Numbered from the stretch's first letter, positions 1-11,189 are shown. The stretch: 64,000 nucleotides of DNA from Doryteuthis pealeii (GCA_023376005.1 CM042145.1:101411591-101475590); one strand, 5' to 3'. Numbers and translations are program-made. The notes: generated by a model from the letters alone, not told the origin.

Positions 1-137
1 TTAATAATAATAATAACGTAAATCCGTATACATTTTGATAAACAGACTGAAACACATGTGTAAATGATATCGATTAAAAGTGATATCGATAAAATTCATT
101 TTTATCCATCTACATTTCTTTTCTTGACTCATTTTTT

Positions 138-141
138 CCTC

Positions 142-174
<33 letters not shown>

Positions 175-178
175 TATA
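138..178. repeat. (TA)n microsatellite
   Basis: Alternating TA run with one CA interruption. The window also opens with a short (TAA)n run at 1-16. Nothing else is seen in 1-234. Confidence 0.95.
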
Positions 179-234
179 TGAGGTTAAGTAAACAAACAAA
201 TGTTTTTATTTTTATATGGCTTTACGCCAACAAT

Positions 235-445
235 TTTTGGAGGATATGTGCTTAATTGAAGTCATACCTAATTTTGAAAATTAATTAGTTAATAATTAAT
301 GAATTTAGGCGGGCATATATGTTCAAATGTTCTCGATTTGTTTAGCCTTACATTTGAACATATATGCCTGCCTAAATTCATTAATTATTAACTAATTAAT
401 TTTCAAAATTAGGTATGACTTCAATTAAGCACATATCCTCCAAAA
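235..445. repeat. Near-perfect 96-bp palindrome (hairpin/foldback element)
   Basis: The left arm at 235-330 is the reverse complement of the right arm at 350-445, with a single mismatch (G versus A near the inner end) and a 19-base spacer at 331-349. No open reading frame is present. It could be a foldback/MITE-type transposon remnant or the template of a hairpin RNA. Near-perfect arms in AT-rich non-coding DNA imply recent origin or gene conversion. Confidence 0.93.
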
Positions 446-467
446 TATATGTATATATAATGCAGTG

Positions 468-752
468 GAAATCTGAGGTGTAATGGTTACCGTTGTAGGA
501 AATGGACCCGATGAGATAAGTTCAAATCCTGGACGAGACTGTTTGCATTTCACATTGGGAAAGGTAGACATCCACCTACTCTCCTTCCAGCTATGGTTAA
601 ATAGTTGGGCTGACTGGGCTCTTTAACCTTGGTTAGGCAACCAGTCTCGGAGAAGGAAAACTCTAAATTTAAACCTGTTAAACTCAGCTTAGAAAATTGA
701 CCTTGAGTCATATCCTGCTCATGCGGAGGGGTTGGTAAATATATATAAGTAA
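468..752 (+). mobile_element. SINE-B copy, tRNA-Gln-like head, plus orientation
   Basis: First copy of the family called SINE-B here. The 5' head resembles tRNA-Gln: an A-box-like GGTGTAATGGTT and a B-box-like AAGTTCAAATCC. A ~200-base unrelated body with a conserved block (TTTGCATTTCAC, AACCAGTCT) follows. The 3' end GAGGGGTTGGTAAATATATA runs into a TA tail. The Pol III boxes indicate a tRNA-derived retroposon. This copy is somewhat decayed. Confidence 0.85.
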
Positions 753-839
753 TAGATGCAAGCAGAATGCATTTAATTGTGCATAAAACTTTAAATCTTT
801 GCATAAATACAATTATTACAAATAAAGTAAGTAAAAGCA

Positions 840-1085
840 AAGGTAGTAGAGTGGCAATTGTCGATATTAGCTTGACAGCAAGGGAGTCTATCCCCTTTTC
901 ACTAGCGCTAGACCAGGGAGATTTTTTTCTGCATCTGAGGCAGGGCACCACTTACCATCAGCTCCCCACTTTACCGCACAGATCCAAGCTGTGCTACTCA
1001 TGTGCTTAGTTGGTGAGGGCCAGTATCAAACCCAAAGCCTTGTGGTTACTAGGTGGATGCTCTACCAACTGAGCAAAAGTGGCTC
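840..1085 (-). mobile_element. SINE-A copy, tRNA-Lys-like head, minus orientation
   Basis: First copy of the family called SINE-A here. Read on the minus strand, the family starts GGCCGGTTTAGCTCAGTCGG (A box), has a B box GGTTCGATACT, then a body with TCTGTGCGGTAAAGTGGGGA and AAAAGGGGATAGACTCC. It ends near GGCCACTCTGCCGAC. The head is closest to tRNA-Lys. This copy is slightly diverged in both boxes. Confidence 0.85.
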
Positions 1086-1345
1086 TTACAAATAAAAAGC
1101 ATTTATTTTGTAAGGAAAATACAGTTGCATATGAGTCAATACTTCTCTTTACTATCAGACAATAAATAATAGCAAATATCTTAAATAAACAGTAAGGAAA
1201 TTTAAAAAACATTAAAAAAAAGAAAAAAAAAAAAAAGACAAAAACACAGCATTTGACCTAAAAACACCAAATGCCTGAGCTATTATAATAGTCATTTTCA
1301 AATAGTGAATGATACCAATGTTCAAGTCATGTCACACTGCATATT

Positions 1346-1643
1346 CATATATATATATTTACCAACTCTTCCGCACGAGCAGGATACGACACAAGGTCAA
1401 TTTCTTAAGCGGGGTTCAACAGGTTTGAATTCAGAGTTTTCCTTCTCCTAGACTGGTTACCTAGCCATGGTTAAAGAACCCAGTCTGCCCTGCTATTTAC
1501 CCATAGCTGGAGGGAGAGTAGGATTCATACCTTTCCCAAGGGTATTAGCGCTAAGTGAAATGCAATTACCACGTCCAGGATTTGAACTCGGGGCAACAAG
1601 TCCATTTCCCATGACTTTAACCATTACACCACGCGCTTCCTAG
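1346..1643 (-). mobile_element. SINE-B copy, minus orientation
   Basis: Nearly full-length copy. The TA tail lies on the left at 1346-1361 and the tRNA-like head ends on the right at the ACGCGCTTCC boundary. Sequence 1086-1345 between the two SINEs is AT-rich with an A-rich run at 1215-1237 and no recognisable feature. Confidence 0.85.
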
Positions 1644-1830
1644 TATTCATATACTATGGCAATAGTTCCCACACTGTGCACTACACTGATGGACTGTGAG
1701 ATGTAACTATGTGCACCATAAAATAAGTACATTGGTATCTTGACTTGTTAGTTTGAAATAAACTGAAAATGCCATTAATCCATTTCAGTCCCCCTGTCCC
1801 TCAAAACACTCTAATTTATTTTTTGTTACA

Positions 1831-2289
1831 TTTTTTTTTAATGAGAAAAATAGCACTGCATTGTATAAAAACATGATAAAATAGAATGTAATGAATTATA
1901 TACTGTAATTTTTTTTTCTTATATAATGTTTTTTTTTTTTTTTTTTATAAATGATATTTTCTTTGGCATAATAAATTTGGAAACTTTTTTTTAATGAGAA
2001 AAATAGCACTGCATTGTATAAAAACATAATAAAATAGAATGTAATGAATTATATACTGTAATTTTTTTTTCTTTTATGTCTTTTTTTTTTTTTTTATAAA
2101 TGATATTTTTCTTTGGCATAATAAATTTGAAAACTTTTTTTTTAATGAGAAAAATAGCACTGCATTGTATAAAAACATAATAAAATAGAATGTAATGAAT
2201 TATATACAGTAATTTTTTTTTTCTTTTATAATGTTTATATTTTTTTTTATAAATGATATTTTTCTTTGGCATAATAAATTTGGAAACTT
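1831..2289. repeat. Three tandem units of about 151-153 bp
   Basis: The word AATGAGAAAAATAGCACTGC recurs at 1840, 1993 and 2144, giving periods of 153 and 151 bp. Each unit ends with ATAAATTTGGAAAC. Units differ mainly in the length of their T runs. A minus-strand open frame of 93 codons crosses them, but it is a by-product of low-complexity sequence. Confidence 0.9.
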
Positions 2290-2541
2290 AAACGTTTTTA
2301 GTGAACTTATCAACATAAGGGTATCTGAAGCTCTATTGTACCTCAAATTTTAGCTCGCAGACTGTTGTCCTTATCTTTAATGTAACATTTAAAAAATTCT
2401 TTTTAAAAAACACGTTTCAGCCATTGTACCCTCCAGCCTTCTTCAGGTGTACCTTGTCTGTCTGAGCATCAACCTGGGAAATATCTGTCCCCATTGTTCC
2501 AATGTATCAGATCTGTACTAATTTGATATTATTGGTCTGAA

Positions 2542-2693
2542 GTTTTGAGATGAGGTTTGATGTGTATTATTTTGATTTTTCAAACTGTTATCTTCATCAT
2601 GATATGAAAAAAAAAAATATATATATATATCATGATAAAAACAAGGACAACAGTTCAAACAATCAAAATAATACATATCCAACCTAATCTTAA
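2542..2693. repeat. Imperfect foldback hairpin
   Basis: Left arm 2542-2605 pairs with right arm 2629-2693 around an A-run/TA-rich loop. Both arms carry the word AACTGTT with nearby GATT/AATAAT, related to the GGACAATAGTCC foldback family seen at 33.1, 44.5 and 62.1 kb. 2340-2540 holds a further diverged arm-like stretch (CTGTTGTCCTTATCTTTA). Confidence 0.7.
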
Positions 2694-2765
2694 AAAAACT
2701 CAGACAAATAAGAAGAATCGGCTTCTACATCCAATGATGATGAAGAATTATGTAGCATAATTATC

Positions 2766-3131
2766 ATGGTCTACGGAGAGAATTTGGGGATTGAAAAGAA
2801 AATGGTAATCGGATTTCTGGAGAAAGAGAAAAAAAAAAAGAACAAAAACTGGTTAAAGTTTGGAAGTGTAAACACTCAACGGGTGCCAGCCATTGACCGA
2901 CCAATGACCCCAGAACTAGATTTAAAAATAAAAACGGAAGTCCCAAGTTTTCTGCGGAGTGCAGAAGCGGATGTGTCCCTTTCCCCAACCCCGGGACCAC
3001 AAATGGAAGAAGAGAAAAATCAGTCTTTTTGGTCTGGGCCTTGGTCGGAGGCAGACATGAGTCTCTGGAGGTCCTACAGTGACATGTCTAGGCTAGCAAC
3101 GAACAGCGTGCATGAATGTGATTTACGATAG
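2766..3131 (+). CDS. Unassigned open reading frame, 121 codons
   Basis: This is the longest frame in a short GC-richer island within AT-rich DNA. It begins MVYGENLGIEKKM, has a lysine-rich stretch near residues 19-30, then an acidic, proline- and serine-containing C-terminal half (TPELDLKIKTEVP, SLSPTPGPQMEEE, DMSLWRSYSDMSRLA). I see no recognisable domain, signal peptide or membrane segment. An AATAAA-like AAATAAA lies about 65 bases downstream. No splice sites are convincing. It could be a fragment of a retroelement polyprotein, a small host exon or chance. Composition argues mildly against chance. 3132-3385 holds nothing recognisable. Confidence 0.3.
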   Translation: MVYGENLGIEKKMVIGFLEKEKKKKNKNWLKFGSVNTQRVPAIDRPMTPELDLKIKTEVPSFLRSAEADVSLSPTPGPQMEEEKNQSFWSGPWSEADMSLWRSYSDMSRLATNSVHECDLR

Positions 3132-3389
3132 AACAGTTTGACCTTTCTCTCCCTCTCTCCTTCTCCCTGAAAAAGAACCCACAAGCCTAGAAAGAAATAA
3201 ACAACCCCTTTTTGACTATATGACTTTCGTATATTGTTACTCTGAACTAACAACTCCTACTACAACTTGACCTTGGCCCCTACGCAACAATTGCCTATTG
3301 ATATATTTCAGATAAGGCATGAGTATCCTTCAGTAGATAAAAATGCTTTAACTGTTTTCATCAAGTTTTCCACATTTATGTGAACTAGC

Positions 3390-3775
3390 AGGACCTGTGG
3401 ATATACCACAGTATGATAATCTAATTATTAAAACCTTTGATATTTTTTTAAGAGCTGTTGCTAAATATTTCAATATGTAAAAAGTATAATAATCTTGATT
3501 TAACTCTTATCTTCTTTTCATCTTTTCATTGTGTTCGATTGAAACAGATTAGTGTTATCGCTTCTGCATGCTCATCCCCTCTATCTTTCCCCTACTCTCT
3601 TTCTTTCTTATTATATTTTTTCTGTGTAGTATGTCCTTTTTCTTTCCTTTCTTTCTTTCTAATAAAAATGGAATGGTCCATTATTTAGCTGAGGTGATGA
3701 CACTCATAAGAAATAAGAATTCAGCGGGTAAGCAACACCAGATAATCAGGATTTACATTTTTGCATTTTATCTTG
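3390..3775 (+). repeat. Interspersed repeat, inverted partner at 9165-9570
   Basis: About 385 bp running from the CTGTGGATATACCACAG region through a T/C-rich stretch to CCAGATAATCAGGATTT. It is matched in reverse complement at 9165-9570 at roughly 85-90% by eye. No coding sequence. Confidence 0.8.
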
Positions 3776-5309
3776 AATGATTTGGACAGTCTCATTTTTA
3801 ACCAGAAGGTGATGCAAGATGATAACAGTTGTACAATTAAGGAACATGAGTATTGATATATAGATTGAAGTTTTCTTAATGACATAAAATTCAAATTTTT
3901 GTATTGAATAGGAAATTAGAGTTTGTTTGACTCTTTTACATCCTAACAGAGAGTATTGCTAAGGAACATAACTATCCTTAATTTACTGAATTAAAAAATA
4001 ATTACTAATAATGTTCTGCAGTTTAAATTATTTTTTTTTTAAAGCTAGAATGTATAAATATCTTTTATTGAAATATATATTTGAATTTATGTACAAAGTG
4101 GGTGTATTTTTGTTGTTTCTGAAGTGTGCCCAGAGAAAAAATAGAAAATTACTACCCTATGTGTAAATTCCATTTCAAAATCATCCAGAAAAAAGTAAAA
4201 TTGTCACCCACCCCCTTCAATTTTGTCCAGGTGTGGACTATGCTAAAGTAAGACAATCCCCATAAATTGATCTTCCAATTCCAAAAATTGGCTGATTTAT
4301 ATCAATTTTTAACTCTCCAAATGTAGGAGGATGCACAAAAAATGTTGACTTTTTGTAATCTATTTTTGTCTGTAAAAAGAGTTCTAGAGCTTCCCTACTC
4401 CTAAAAATTGGACTATAAAACATTTTTGGCCCAAGGAATTAAAAAAATGGCAATTTTAAGTTATTAATGATTTCTGATTTTTTATAGCAAGATCAATAGA
4501 ATGGGAAAATCCCACTGTGGTAATGCATCAATGATAAAACCTTTTTATTATTATTTTACATATATTGAACATTATTTGTACCAAAAAGATAGTTTGTTTT
4601 TTGCTCAGAACCGAAGCTACAAGATCAGTTAATATTTTGCTCTTTTATGTTTTAAGTGTTTTCTGTTCAATACATTTCCCTTGAGAAAGGGATGGGCAAG
4701 AAAATATGTAGATATTTGGGGGTTAAGCTCTTTGAGGGCCTCTCTCCAGTATTTAGTGAAGTTTCTTTTTATAAAATATCATTAGAAATGCAGTAGGTGA
4801 ATTTCTATTTATAAAAAACTTTTACCTGTAGAAAATAATAATTCAACTGCTGTTGTTGAGGATGATGGTGGAATTATTGTAGGTGAGAATTTGCTTAGTC
4901 CACTACTATAGCCATTTATTACATGACATACTGGTAGGCACAGCTGGAAAGGTGATATACTTCCTGCATATCAATTCTTTTAAGTATTGATTGGTCAAGT
5001 AAAAAAAAAAAATCACAGCTTTCAGTAGCAATTGTTCTTCACTGTATGTTTCTATAGATATTCATGAGGTGCAAGTGACAGAGGGTAACATCTTGATCAA
5101 TAAATAAACAACAGGACACAAGTTAAATAGAACCTCTGCTACATTTTGCCAGCAGTAAAAAAAAAAAAAAAAAAAAAAAATTTCATATTTGAGGAAAGGG
5201 GAATTAAAGGTTGCTTTTTTTTTCTTCTAAAGTGATACCAGTTCCCAGAAAAATATAAAGCCAATTTGACATTTAGTTTTAACAAAATAATACAAAAACA
5301 CAACGACTG
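3776..5309. other. AT-rich interval without a recognisable gene
   Basis: Contains short inverted words around 4270-4430 (CCAATTCCAAAAATTGG and a related CTAAAAATTGGACTATAAAA), a long A run at 5157-5180, and no supported exon or RNA gene. Confidence 0.6.
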
Positions 5310-5790
5310 ATTATATCTTAACAGCATTATGTTGTGCTGGCAGCACAATTATCCATGACAATCTCTCGCCAAACAACCTATCTGTCATTATTCCCTCCCC
5401 CAGAGGTTCAGCATCCAGATTCCATGCAGAACTGATCGATATAGGTCCTTGCTGGGCATTCCACATTAGCATACCCATGTGCAGGTTTCCACAGGAGAAT
5501 GTCACTTATGAGTTCATCCTTGCTTCTCTAGCAGTGTCCAGCATGTCTTGTTTATCTTATTCAGATGGTTTATGGTAAGTGGCCATATAGCTGCTTTCTT
5601 GGGGGATGTTGTTTCCACGATTTGTTTAAGATTGCTTGCAGCATTCTTGTGCAACTCCCATCCAGCTTATTCTCTAGGTGCTTTGTTAGGGTCCAGGTGG
5701 TGCAGCCATACAGTATTACTGATACAACCATAGCTTGGAAGAATCGTAATTTGGATAACCATATAGTTTCAGATGTTATCAAACATTCAC
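5310..5790 (-). pseudogene. Non-LTR retrotransposon (LINE) reverse-transcriptase C-terminal remnant
   Basis: On the minus strand, 5570-5782 reads VSVILYGCTTWTLTKHLENK followed by LDGSCTRMLQAILNKSW. This is the characteristic post-RT segment of LINE polyproteins in which the YGxxTWTLT and KLDGxxxRML words are conserved. After one frame change, 5400-5530 reads DELISDILLWKPAHGYANVE and then PARTYIDQFCMESGC. A final segment after a stop or frameshift contains MTDRLFGERLSWII (5310-5400). Only the last ~160 residues of the ORF survive, broken by at least two frame disruptions. The family assignment is firm and the clade is not. Confidence 0.88.
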
Positions 5791-6029
5791 TTCAGTGTTT
5801 TGCCTTATTACACAAATAGTTTTACCAATCTGATATTTTTATCTTTCAGAAAGAGAAATCCAATCAAAAAAGTAAAATTGAAAATATAATTTATATGCAG
5901 AGACAATCTCTATCTATATAATAAATAATGTGACATTTTCAGTTCGTTTATTTCTTTATTCATCTGTCTAGCTTCTCCTATGATAAGAGTGTTGTACTTG
6001 TGCCTCCAGCCTAGGATCAGCATGTAATA

Positions 6030-6042
6030 TCTGTACCCACAG

Positions 6043-6087
<45 letters not shown>
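6030..6087. repeat. (TA)n microsatellite at the tail of a SINE-A
   Basis: Pure TA run abutting the 3' end of the minus-oriented SINE-A at 6100. 5830-6029 holds nothing recognisable. Confidence 0.95.
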
Positions 6088-6088
<1 letters not shown>

Positions 6089-6099
6089 GCCTTTATCCA

Positions 6100-6290
6100 C
6101 TATGCTATGTGTCCAATTGTCCAATTTTTTGCTGAGGTGGAGCACCACACCTACCATTAGCTCTCTACTTTACCACACAGATCAGATTACTCAAGCTCTG
6201 CTATTCATGCGCTGGGTTGGCAGGGACCAGTATCGAACTCAGAAATGTGCAATTCCTAGGTGGGTGCTCTACCAACTGAGCTAAACTGAA
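6100..6290 (-). mobile_element. SINE-A copy, 3'-truncated
   Basis: Retains the tRNA-like head (minus-strand TTTAGCTCAGTTGGTAGAGC) and the front half of the body. The distal body is lost and replaced by the TA run on its left. Confidence 0.8.
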
Positions 6291-6669
6291 TCATTCATAT
6301 ATTTATATACCTGATTTTTTATTATTTTTTTAATCTATTTTTGAGGAAGTATTAATTTAATTCTTCTTACCCCAGATATAAGTAAAATAGTATGGCAGAT
6401 TGAGCTCTCTAGCCTTGGTGAGGTAATCTGGCTAGAAAGACAACGAACTTCAACCTTCCTCTTGCCAACACATAATGGGGCAGTATAACAGGATAAGGCC
6501 TATCAATCCCCCATGTCTTTCAGACATTAAGGGAAGGTCTGGATCCTGCAGTGGATTGAGAAAAAAGCTGATGCTTAAATTTCATATCCTTCAAAATGAT
6601 AACAATGATAACAGCATAGTTTATATCTCATAGTTTTTTTAAATAAAATAACTGGAATTTCCACAAATT

Positions 6670-6925
6670 TGGTTGGTTGTTTTGTTTTACAGCATACCAA
6701 CCCAAATAAGGTCATTTTGATAAACAAAGGACTCAGGTTGCTTACAGTACCGGCTGTTGCTTAAATGGTCACCTAATTAAGGGTGTCCTGGGTATAATGT
6801 TAAACTGCATCTAGTAGTAAGGTTCCAATTCTGGAGCTCTGGGGAGCATGGAGTACCCTTTCATCACTATTACTCCCAGGTCGACTCTGACTAAGACTAA
6901 TAGTACAACTGGGCAGAAGTACTAA
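6670..6925 (-). mobile_element. 5S-SINE tail joined to a 600-bp-retroposon fragment
   Basis: 6670-6782 carries the (GGTT)n/TTTTACAGCATACCAACC tail and the mid part of the 5S-derived SINE in minus orientation. From 6783 the sequence switches to GTGTCCTGGGTATAATGTTA, a plus-strand segment of the 600-bp retroposon family. This is a chimera or a nested insertion. 6400-6560 also contains a faint SINE-B-like stretch. Confidence 0.65.
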
Positions 6926-6929
6926 TCCA

Positions 6930-7847
6930 TCCATCTTTTATACAGTTATTGAAAATTAGTTCCATGGATTGCTGCTTTTTCCGGACTTCAATCCAGCCTT
7001 TAAAAATAAGCCATATGCAATTTATGAATAGTTCAAAATTATGAATTCACTGTAAAACAATTAAAATACATTATGAACGTATTTAATATATAGTAATTAT
7101 ACTGCATCATTGGAAACTATAATTATCATTGAGGTTGTGAAATTAATTATGCAATTAAGTCCAGACATAGAGACAATAACTTTATAGACAACCATAATGG
7201 GATATATTGTTTCTTTTTTATTCTAACTGCATTTTCTTTTGTTTTTATACTTCTTGTATTTAAGACTGACATTTATTATAAACCTTTAAATCGAAAAATT
7301 GTATGACAAAATAAAATATTAGATAAGAAAGTAGAAATTAGATTTATAATAAACCTATTCTATCAGCAACACTTTCTTTAATTTATTACCAATCTCTATT
7401 TTCCTGATTTTCAATGCACAACATTCAATCAGGGATGCTTTTTAATTTAGCGCATCCTGGGATGCACAGATTTGATTTGAATGAGTCCCCGGGAAATTTG
7501 ATGTGTCCCAACTAAAGTTTCTTAATAAATTGTAGAGTTTTAATCTATGAACAACTAAAGCCGTCTAATCCCTACCTCATACCCCATACAGTGTAATTCA
7601 TTTCCAAGAAAATATTGAAATGTATTTACAGTTAGCTGGAAATGGTGGGGGAAGAAAAAAAACCCACAGGGACGCAAGGATACGATTTTTCTGCATCCTT
7701 TTAGATTTTTATACATCATGACGCAGCATGCTTGTCTGTACAATACTAAAAATTTCTAAAACAAATTTTAAGCTAACTTTTTTTTATTCCTACTGCCAGA
7801 AATATTTACTTCAGTTTAGAAAAAAGACTAAAGTGGAGTGATGGAGT
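6930..7847. other. AT-rich interval, nothing recognised
   Basis: No exon with credible splice sites, no tRNA-like boxes and no clear repeat were found on either strand. Confidence 0.5.
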
Positions 7848-8127
7848 ACGTATTTACCCAACCCCTCTCTCCATGGGCAGAATGCAATGGAAGGTAAATT
7901 TTTTTAAACAGAGTATAGCTAGACTGAATTCATAGTTTTCCTTTTCCTTCCTTGCCTAACCAAGGATAAAGAACCCAGTCTGCCCTACTATTTACTCATA
8001 GTTGGAGGGAGAACAGGTGGATTCATGCCTTTCCCACAGGCTTTAGCATAAAGTGAAATGCAAACAACTTCATCTAGGATTTGAACTTGGGTCGCCGATT
8101 CCATTTCCTATGACAATAACCATTACT
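7848..8127 (-). mobile_element. SINE-B copy, minus orientation
   Basis: Most of the body is present (AACCCAGTCTGCCCTACT, GGATTTGAACTTGGGTCG). The tRNA-like head at the right end stops at CATTAC. The tail has lost its TA run. Confidence 0.8.
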
Positions 8128-8129
8128 AT

Positions 8130-8480
8130 CGGAAAAATCATAGTTAAATTATCTGCCCCTGGCACCAGAGGGTGAATCGCCAATATACGATATTGGCGCC
8201 TAAATTAAATTCCATGACGAAAGTCACTTATTGTGTTGGGCAGTCAACCAGTGAGCCGTGTATTCCAGCACTCCCTTCACCTTCACCCTCAGTAAGATAA
8301 GTCTGGCCGCAAGCGCCATCAAGGTTGCAACCTTTTTGTACCTTTTTGAATATATGTTTTTTATCTTCAATTGTTGTTCTTGTCTTCTTCATCCGAATTC
8401 ACTCGCTAATAACCTGGGAATTATATGAGTCCTGCGAATTCTCATATTACACAAGGCACACATCTTAAAGTAGTAGAGTA
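8130..8480. other. Unclassified GC-richer repeat-like stretch
   Basis: Contains a small perfect hairpin (CGCCAATAT / ATATTGGCG at 8171-8193). Its composition differs from the flanks and it directly abuts the LTR-like element at 8501. No reading frame or second copy was found in the window. Confidence 0.35.
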
Positions 8481-8500
8481 GTAGTCAAATCAGTGGACAC

Positions 8501-9020
8501 TGTTATATACCTCTTTTATTCTTCTGGCCGGATCTGCTTCTTCTATTTTCTAATCTTCTGTCTTGGTCTTCTAATGGTCTGATATATCTTCTACAGGTCT
8601 CGTCTGGTCTTCTTGTATGGGGATTCCGTGTCTGGTTCTGCTGGGGATCATTTCTTATCAGAAGCCTTGTGTCATTGTTAGCTTTTAGTAATAACAACAA
8701 GACTTCGATTTACCTTTGATGTTATTTTATTCCGGATTCCCAGGCCAGACAACTGCGCGCGGAGAGTCACATCTTGCTAGCTTCAGTCCTAACTCTCAAC
8801 TGACTTACTGCAACTAACTAACTGCAACTCTTACTGAGTTTCCCACCTTAAACCGGAAAAGGGCTTTCTATCGCTTCCGATTCTCACGTTCATCCCAGAA
8901 CGCAAGGTCAGAGTGAGGTCAAGCATTGTCACTCACTCTCAAGGCCATCAGCTGTACTGATTGCCATAAGGATTTCTATACTACCTTAAAAAGTAATAGG
9001 GATCCAATTAATATGTAACA
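8501..9020 (-). mobile_element. Solo-LTR-like element, family 1
   Basis: Read on the minus strand it begins TGTTACATATTAATTGGATC and ends GTATATAACA. The ends are TG..CA with an inverted TGTTA/TAACA. It is homologous along its length to 16,919-17,369 and 48,953-49,476. The shared internal words include CCTCTTCCGGTTTA-type and GGCTTCTGATAAG-type stretches. No internal polyprotein is present. No unambiguous target duplication was found for this copy. Confidence 0.65.
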
Positions 9021-9164
9021 CACTACTATAAAAAATAATTAAAAAAAGCTAAAACCCTCTTCAGAATCTCAATTCAGTCACTGCTATCTATACTCATGTT
9101 CACATGACCATTATCATCTTGCAAAACCCTCTTAAAAATTAGACCATCCAAATCATCCAGGATG

Positions 9165-9570
9165 AAATGGAAAAATGGAAATCCTGATTATCCTGATGAT
9201 CTGGTGTTGCTTACCCGTTAAATTCTTATTTCTTATGAGTGTGATCATCTCAGCTAGATAATGGACCATTCTGTTTTTATTATAAAGAAAGAAAGGGAAG
9301 AAAAGAACATGCTAAACAGAAAAAATTAATAAGAAAGAAAGAAAGAGTAGAGGAAAGATAGAGAAAGGAGGCGATAATGCTAATCTGTTTTAATCAAACA
9401 TAATGAAAAGAAGGAAAGTAAGAAAAAAAAAGAGCAAGAAAAAGTTAAATCAATCATATTATACTTTTTATATATTGAACTATTTCGCAATAGCTCTTAA
9501 GTAAACTTATCAAATATTGTAATAATTAAATTATCATTCTGTGGTATATCCACAGGTCTTGCTAGTAATA
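9165..9570 (-). repeat. Interspersed repeat, inverted partner of 3390-3775
   Basis: Reverse-complement match including CTGGTGTTGCTTACCCG, the GAAAGAAAG purine tract and TGTGGTATATCCACAGG. With its partner 5.8 kb away it could form a very large inverted structure. Confidence 0.8.
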
Positions 9571-10225
9571 AAATTATTTCATTTAACTCTACTGCCAAAA
9601 TTTATTGACTGCCCTATTACTTCTGTCCCTACACTGAATCATCAGTGAATTAAAATTTGGACAAATTTGCTCAATAATTCCACAGGTTGCATAAACTGTT
9701 AGTTATTCCCTATTATTTATGACTAATAAATGTATAATACATAGTGTTTCAACAATGACCATGAACTGCACTGAACTTCAGGTCATTAAAAAATCTGGTA
9801 ATTTACATACACACACACACACATACACACATGCATGCATACACCTTAATTCTGACAACAAGCTCACTCTGTATCAGTGTAGATCCTCTCTCTCTCTTTC
9901 CCTCTCTCTCTTTCCCTCTCTCTCTCATTGATTTGCTCTCCTCTACAAATAATTCCATTCATTCAATTGCTTCAACATTACTGTCTTTATTTGTAGACAA
10001 AATAAACACTTCAGCCTCTATAAATAGAGACCTTGACAACATCTCTTCTGATGTGCTTATCAACTTTGTTTTAATTAATTTCAAATCCACCCACCAACCC
10101 TTGTATAATAACATTTGACTCACAGGTAGAGCAGAAGGCTGATGACCAAGAAGTTAGAGGTTTCTGTTTCCAGCGAGAGAAACTTATTACCAAATGATCG
10201 TTCCCAAAACAAAAATTATCCGGGA
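9571..10225. other. Microsatellite-bearing interval
   Basis: Holds (AC)n at 9808-9830 and a CT-rich run with CCCTCTCTCTCTTT repeats at 9886-9929. No gene is evident. 10,126-10,225 has no recognised element. Confidence 0.7.
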
Positions 10226-10228
10226 TAC

Positions 10229-10350
10229 ATATATATTTACCAACCCCTCCACACGAGCAGGATGTGACACAAGGTCAATTTCTTAAGCGGAGTTCAACAG
10301 GTTTGAATTCAGAGTTTTCCTTCTCCTAGACTGGTTATCTAACCAAACCA
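10229..10350 (-). mobile_element. SINE-B 3' fragment
   Basis: Tail and first third of the body (plus-strand ACCAACCCCTCCACACGAGC onward). It is interrupted at 10,350, where a plus-oriented SINE-A begins without its tRNA head. Confidence 0.8.
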
Positions 10351-10515
10351 ACTCAGTGTATGAGTAGCAGTAAAGTGGGGAGCTAATGGTAGGCGTGGTG
10401 CTCCACCTCAGATGCAAAAAACAATCTCCCTAGTCTAGTGGTAATGAAAAGGGGATAGACTCCTTTATTGTCCAGCTGATACTGACAATAGGCCACTCTA
10501 CCAACTGTACTTGGT
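10351..10515 (+). mobile_element. SINE-A 3' part, head missing
   Basis: Starts within the linker (CCAACTCAGTGTATGAGTAG) and continues to the family 3' end near GACAATAGGCCACTCTACC. The B/A junction indicates recombination or template switching. Confidence 0.8.
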
Positions 10516-10554
10516 GAATGTAGAAAATAATATCATAATTAAAAGAAAATATAT

Positions 10555-10735
10555 TGTTTGGTTTGGTTTGGTTTGTTTTACAGCATATCAACCCTTATCG
10601 GGTCATTTTGATATTTAGTTTTTTATGGTACCTGCTGTTGTTTAAATGGTCACACATCTGAGTATTGAACAGGCTCATCACTGTTTGAGAATCTAACAGG
10701 AACTGGTACTTTCAATGTGATTTGACTGTAAGCCA
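10555..10735 (-). mobile_element. 5S-SINE copy, minus orientation
   Basis: Left end is a GGTTT repeat followed by TTTTACAGCATATCAACC, the shared 3' tail in reverse. The body is diverged from 5S (GGTCACACATCTGAGTATTG, complement of the 5S internal control region). Confidence 0.7.
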
Positions 10736-10989
10736 ATATTCTTATTTTGTAGCTAAGAACAAAAAATTGGTGAATAAATAAAAATGAACAAATCTGGTTT
10801 TGAGAACGTCAATGGCTATGAGGTGAAGGATTCATAAATCACAAAACATTGACAACTTGTTTGTTCCCCTGTTTAATCCAAATAGTGATTAAAAAGCAAC
10901 AGTTGAAAAATATAGCTACAGTTTTAGTATCGGTCACATATTGTTGGTCAATAGGATTAAACACACACACACACATCTACTGGTCATTG

Positions 10990-11100
10990 TAGTTTGGTTT
11001 AGTTTGAGTTTTGTTTAATGGCATATCAATCTCTGTGGGTCATTTAATGCCAGAAAAGGTTATGTAGAATTTGTTTTTCATAAGGGTTTCGGTCTTTAGA
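10990..11100 (-). mobile_element. LINE 3' tail
   Basis: GTTTGGTTTAG followed by AATGGCATATCAATCTCTGT and GGGTCATTTAATGCCAG. This is the same terminal hairpin-plus-repeat tail found on the 5S-SINE and the 600-bp retroposon. The ORF of the same LINE resumes at 11,490, so LTR-like sequence at about 11,190-11,489 appears to split the element. Confidence 0.65.
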
Positions 11101-11189
11101 GTATGAGTTTTATGTTGGTATTCGGTTATGTTTGGTCAGTTTTGGTGAAAGAATTGGTTTGGTTAGATCTTGTTGAAAAGGTTGCTTTT

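Noticed and set aside
840..1085. tRNA genes at the heads of SINE copies
   Set aside because: The A and B boxes are tRNA-like, but the heads cannot form complete cloverleaves with paired acceptor stems and are followed by the SINE body, so they are retroposon promoters.
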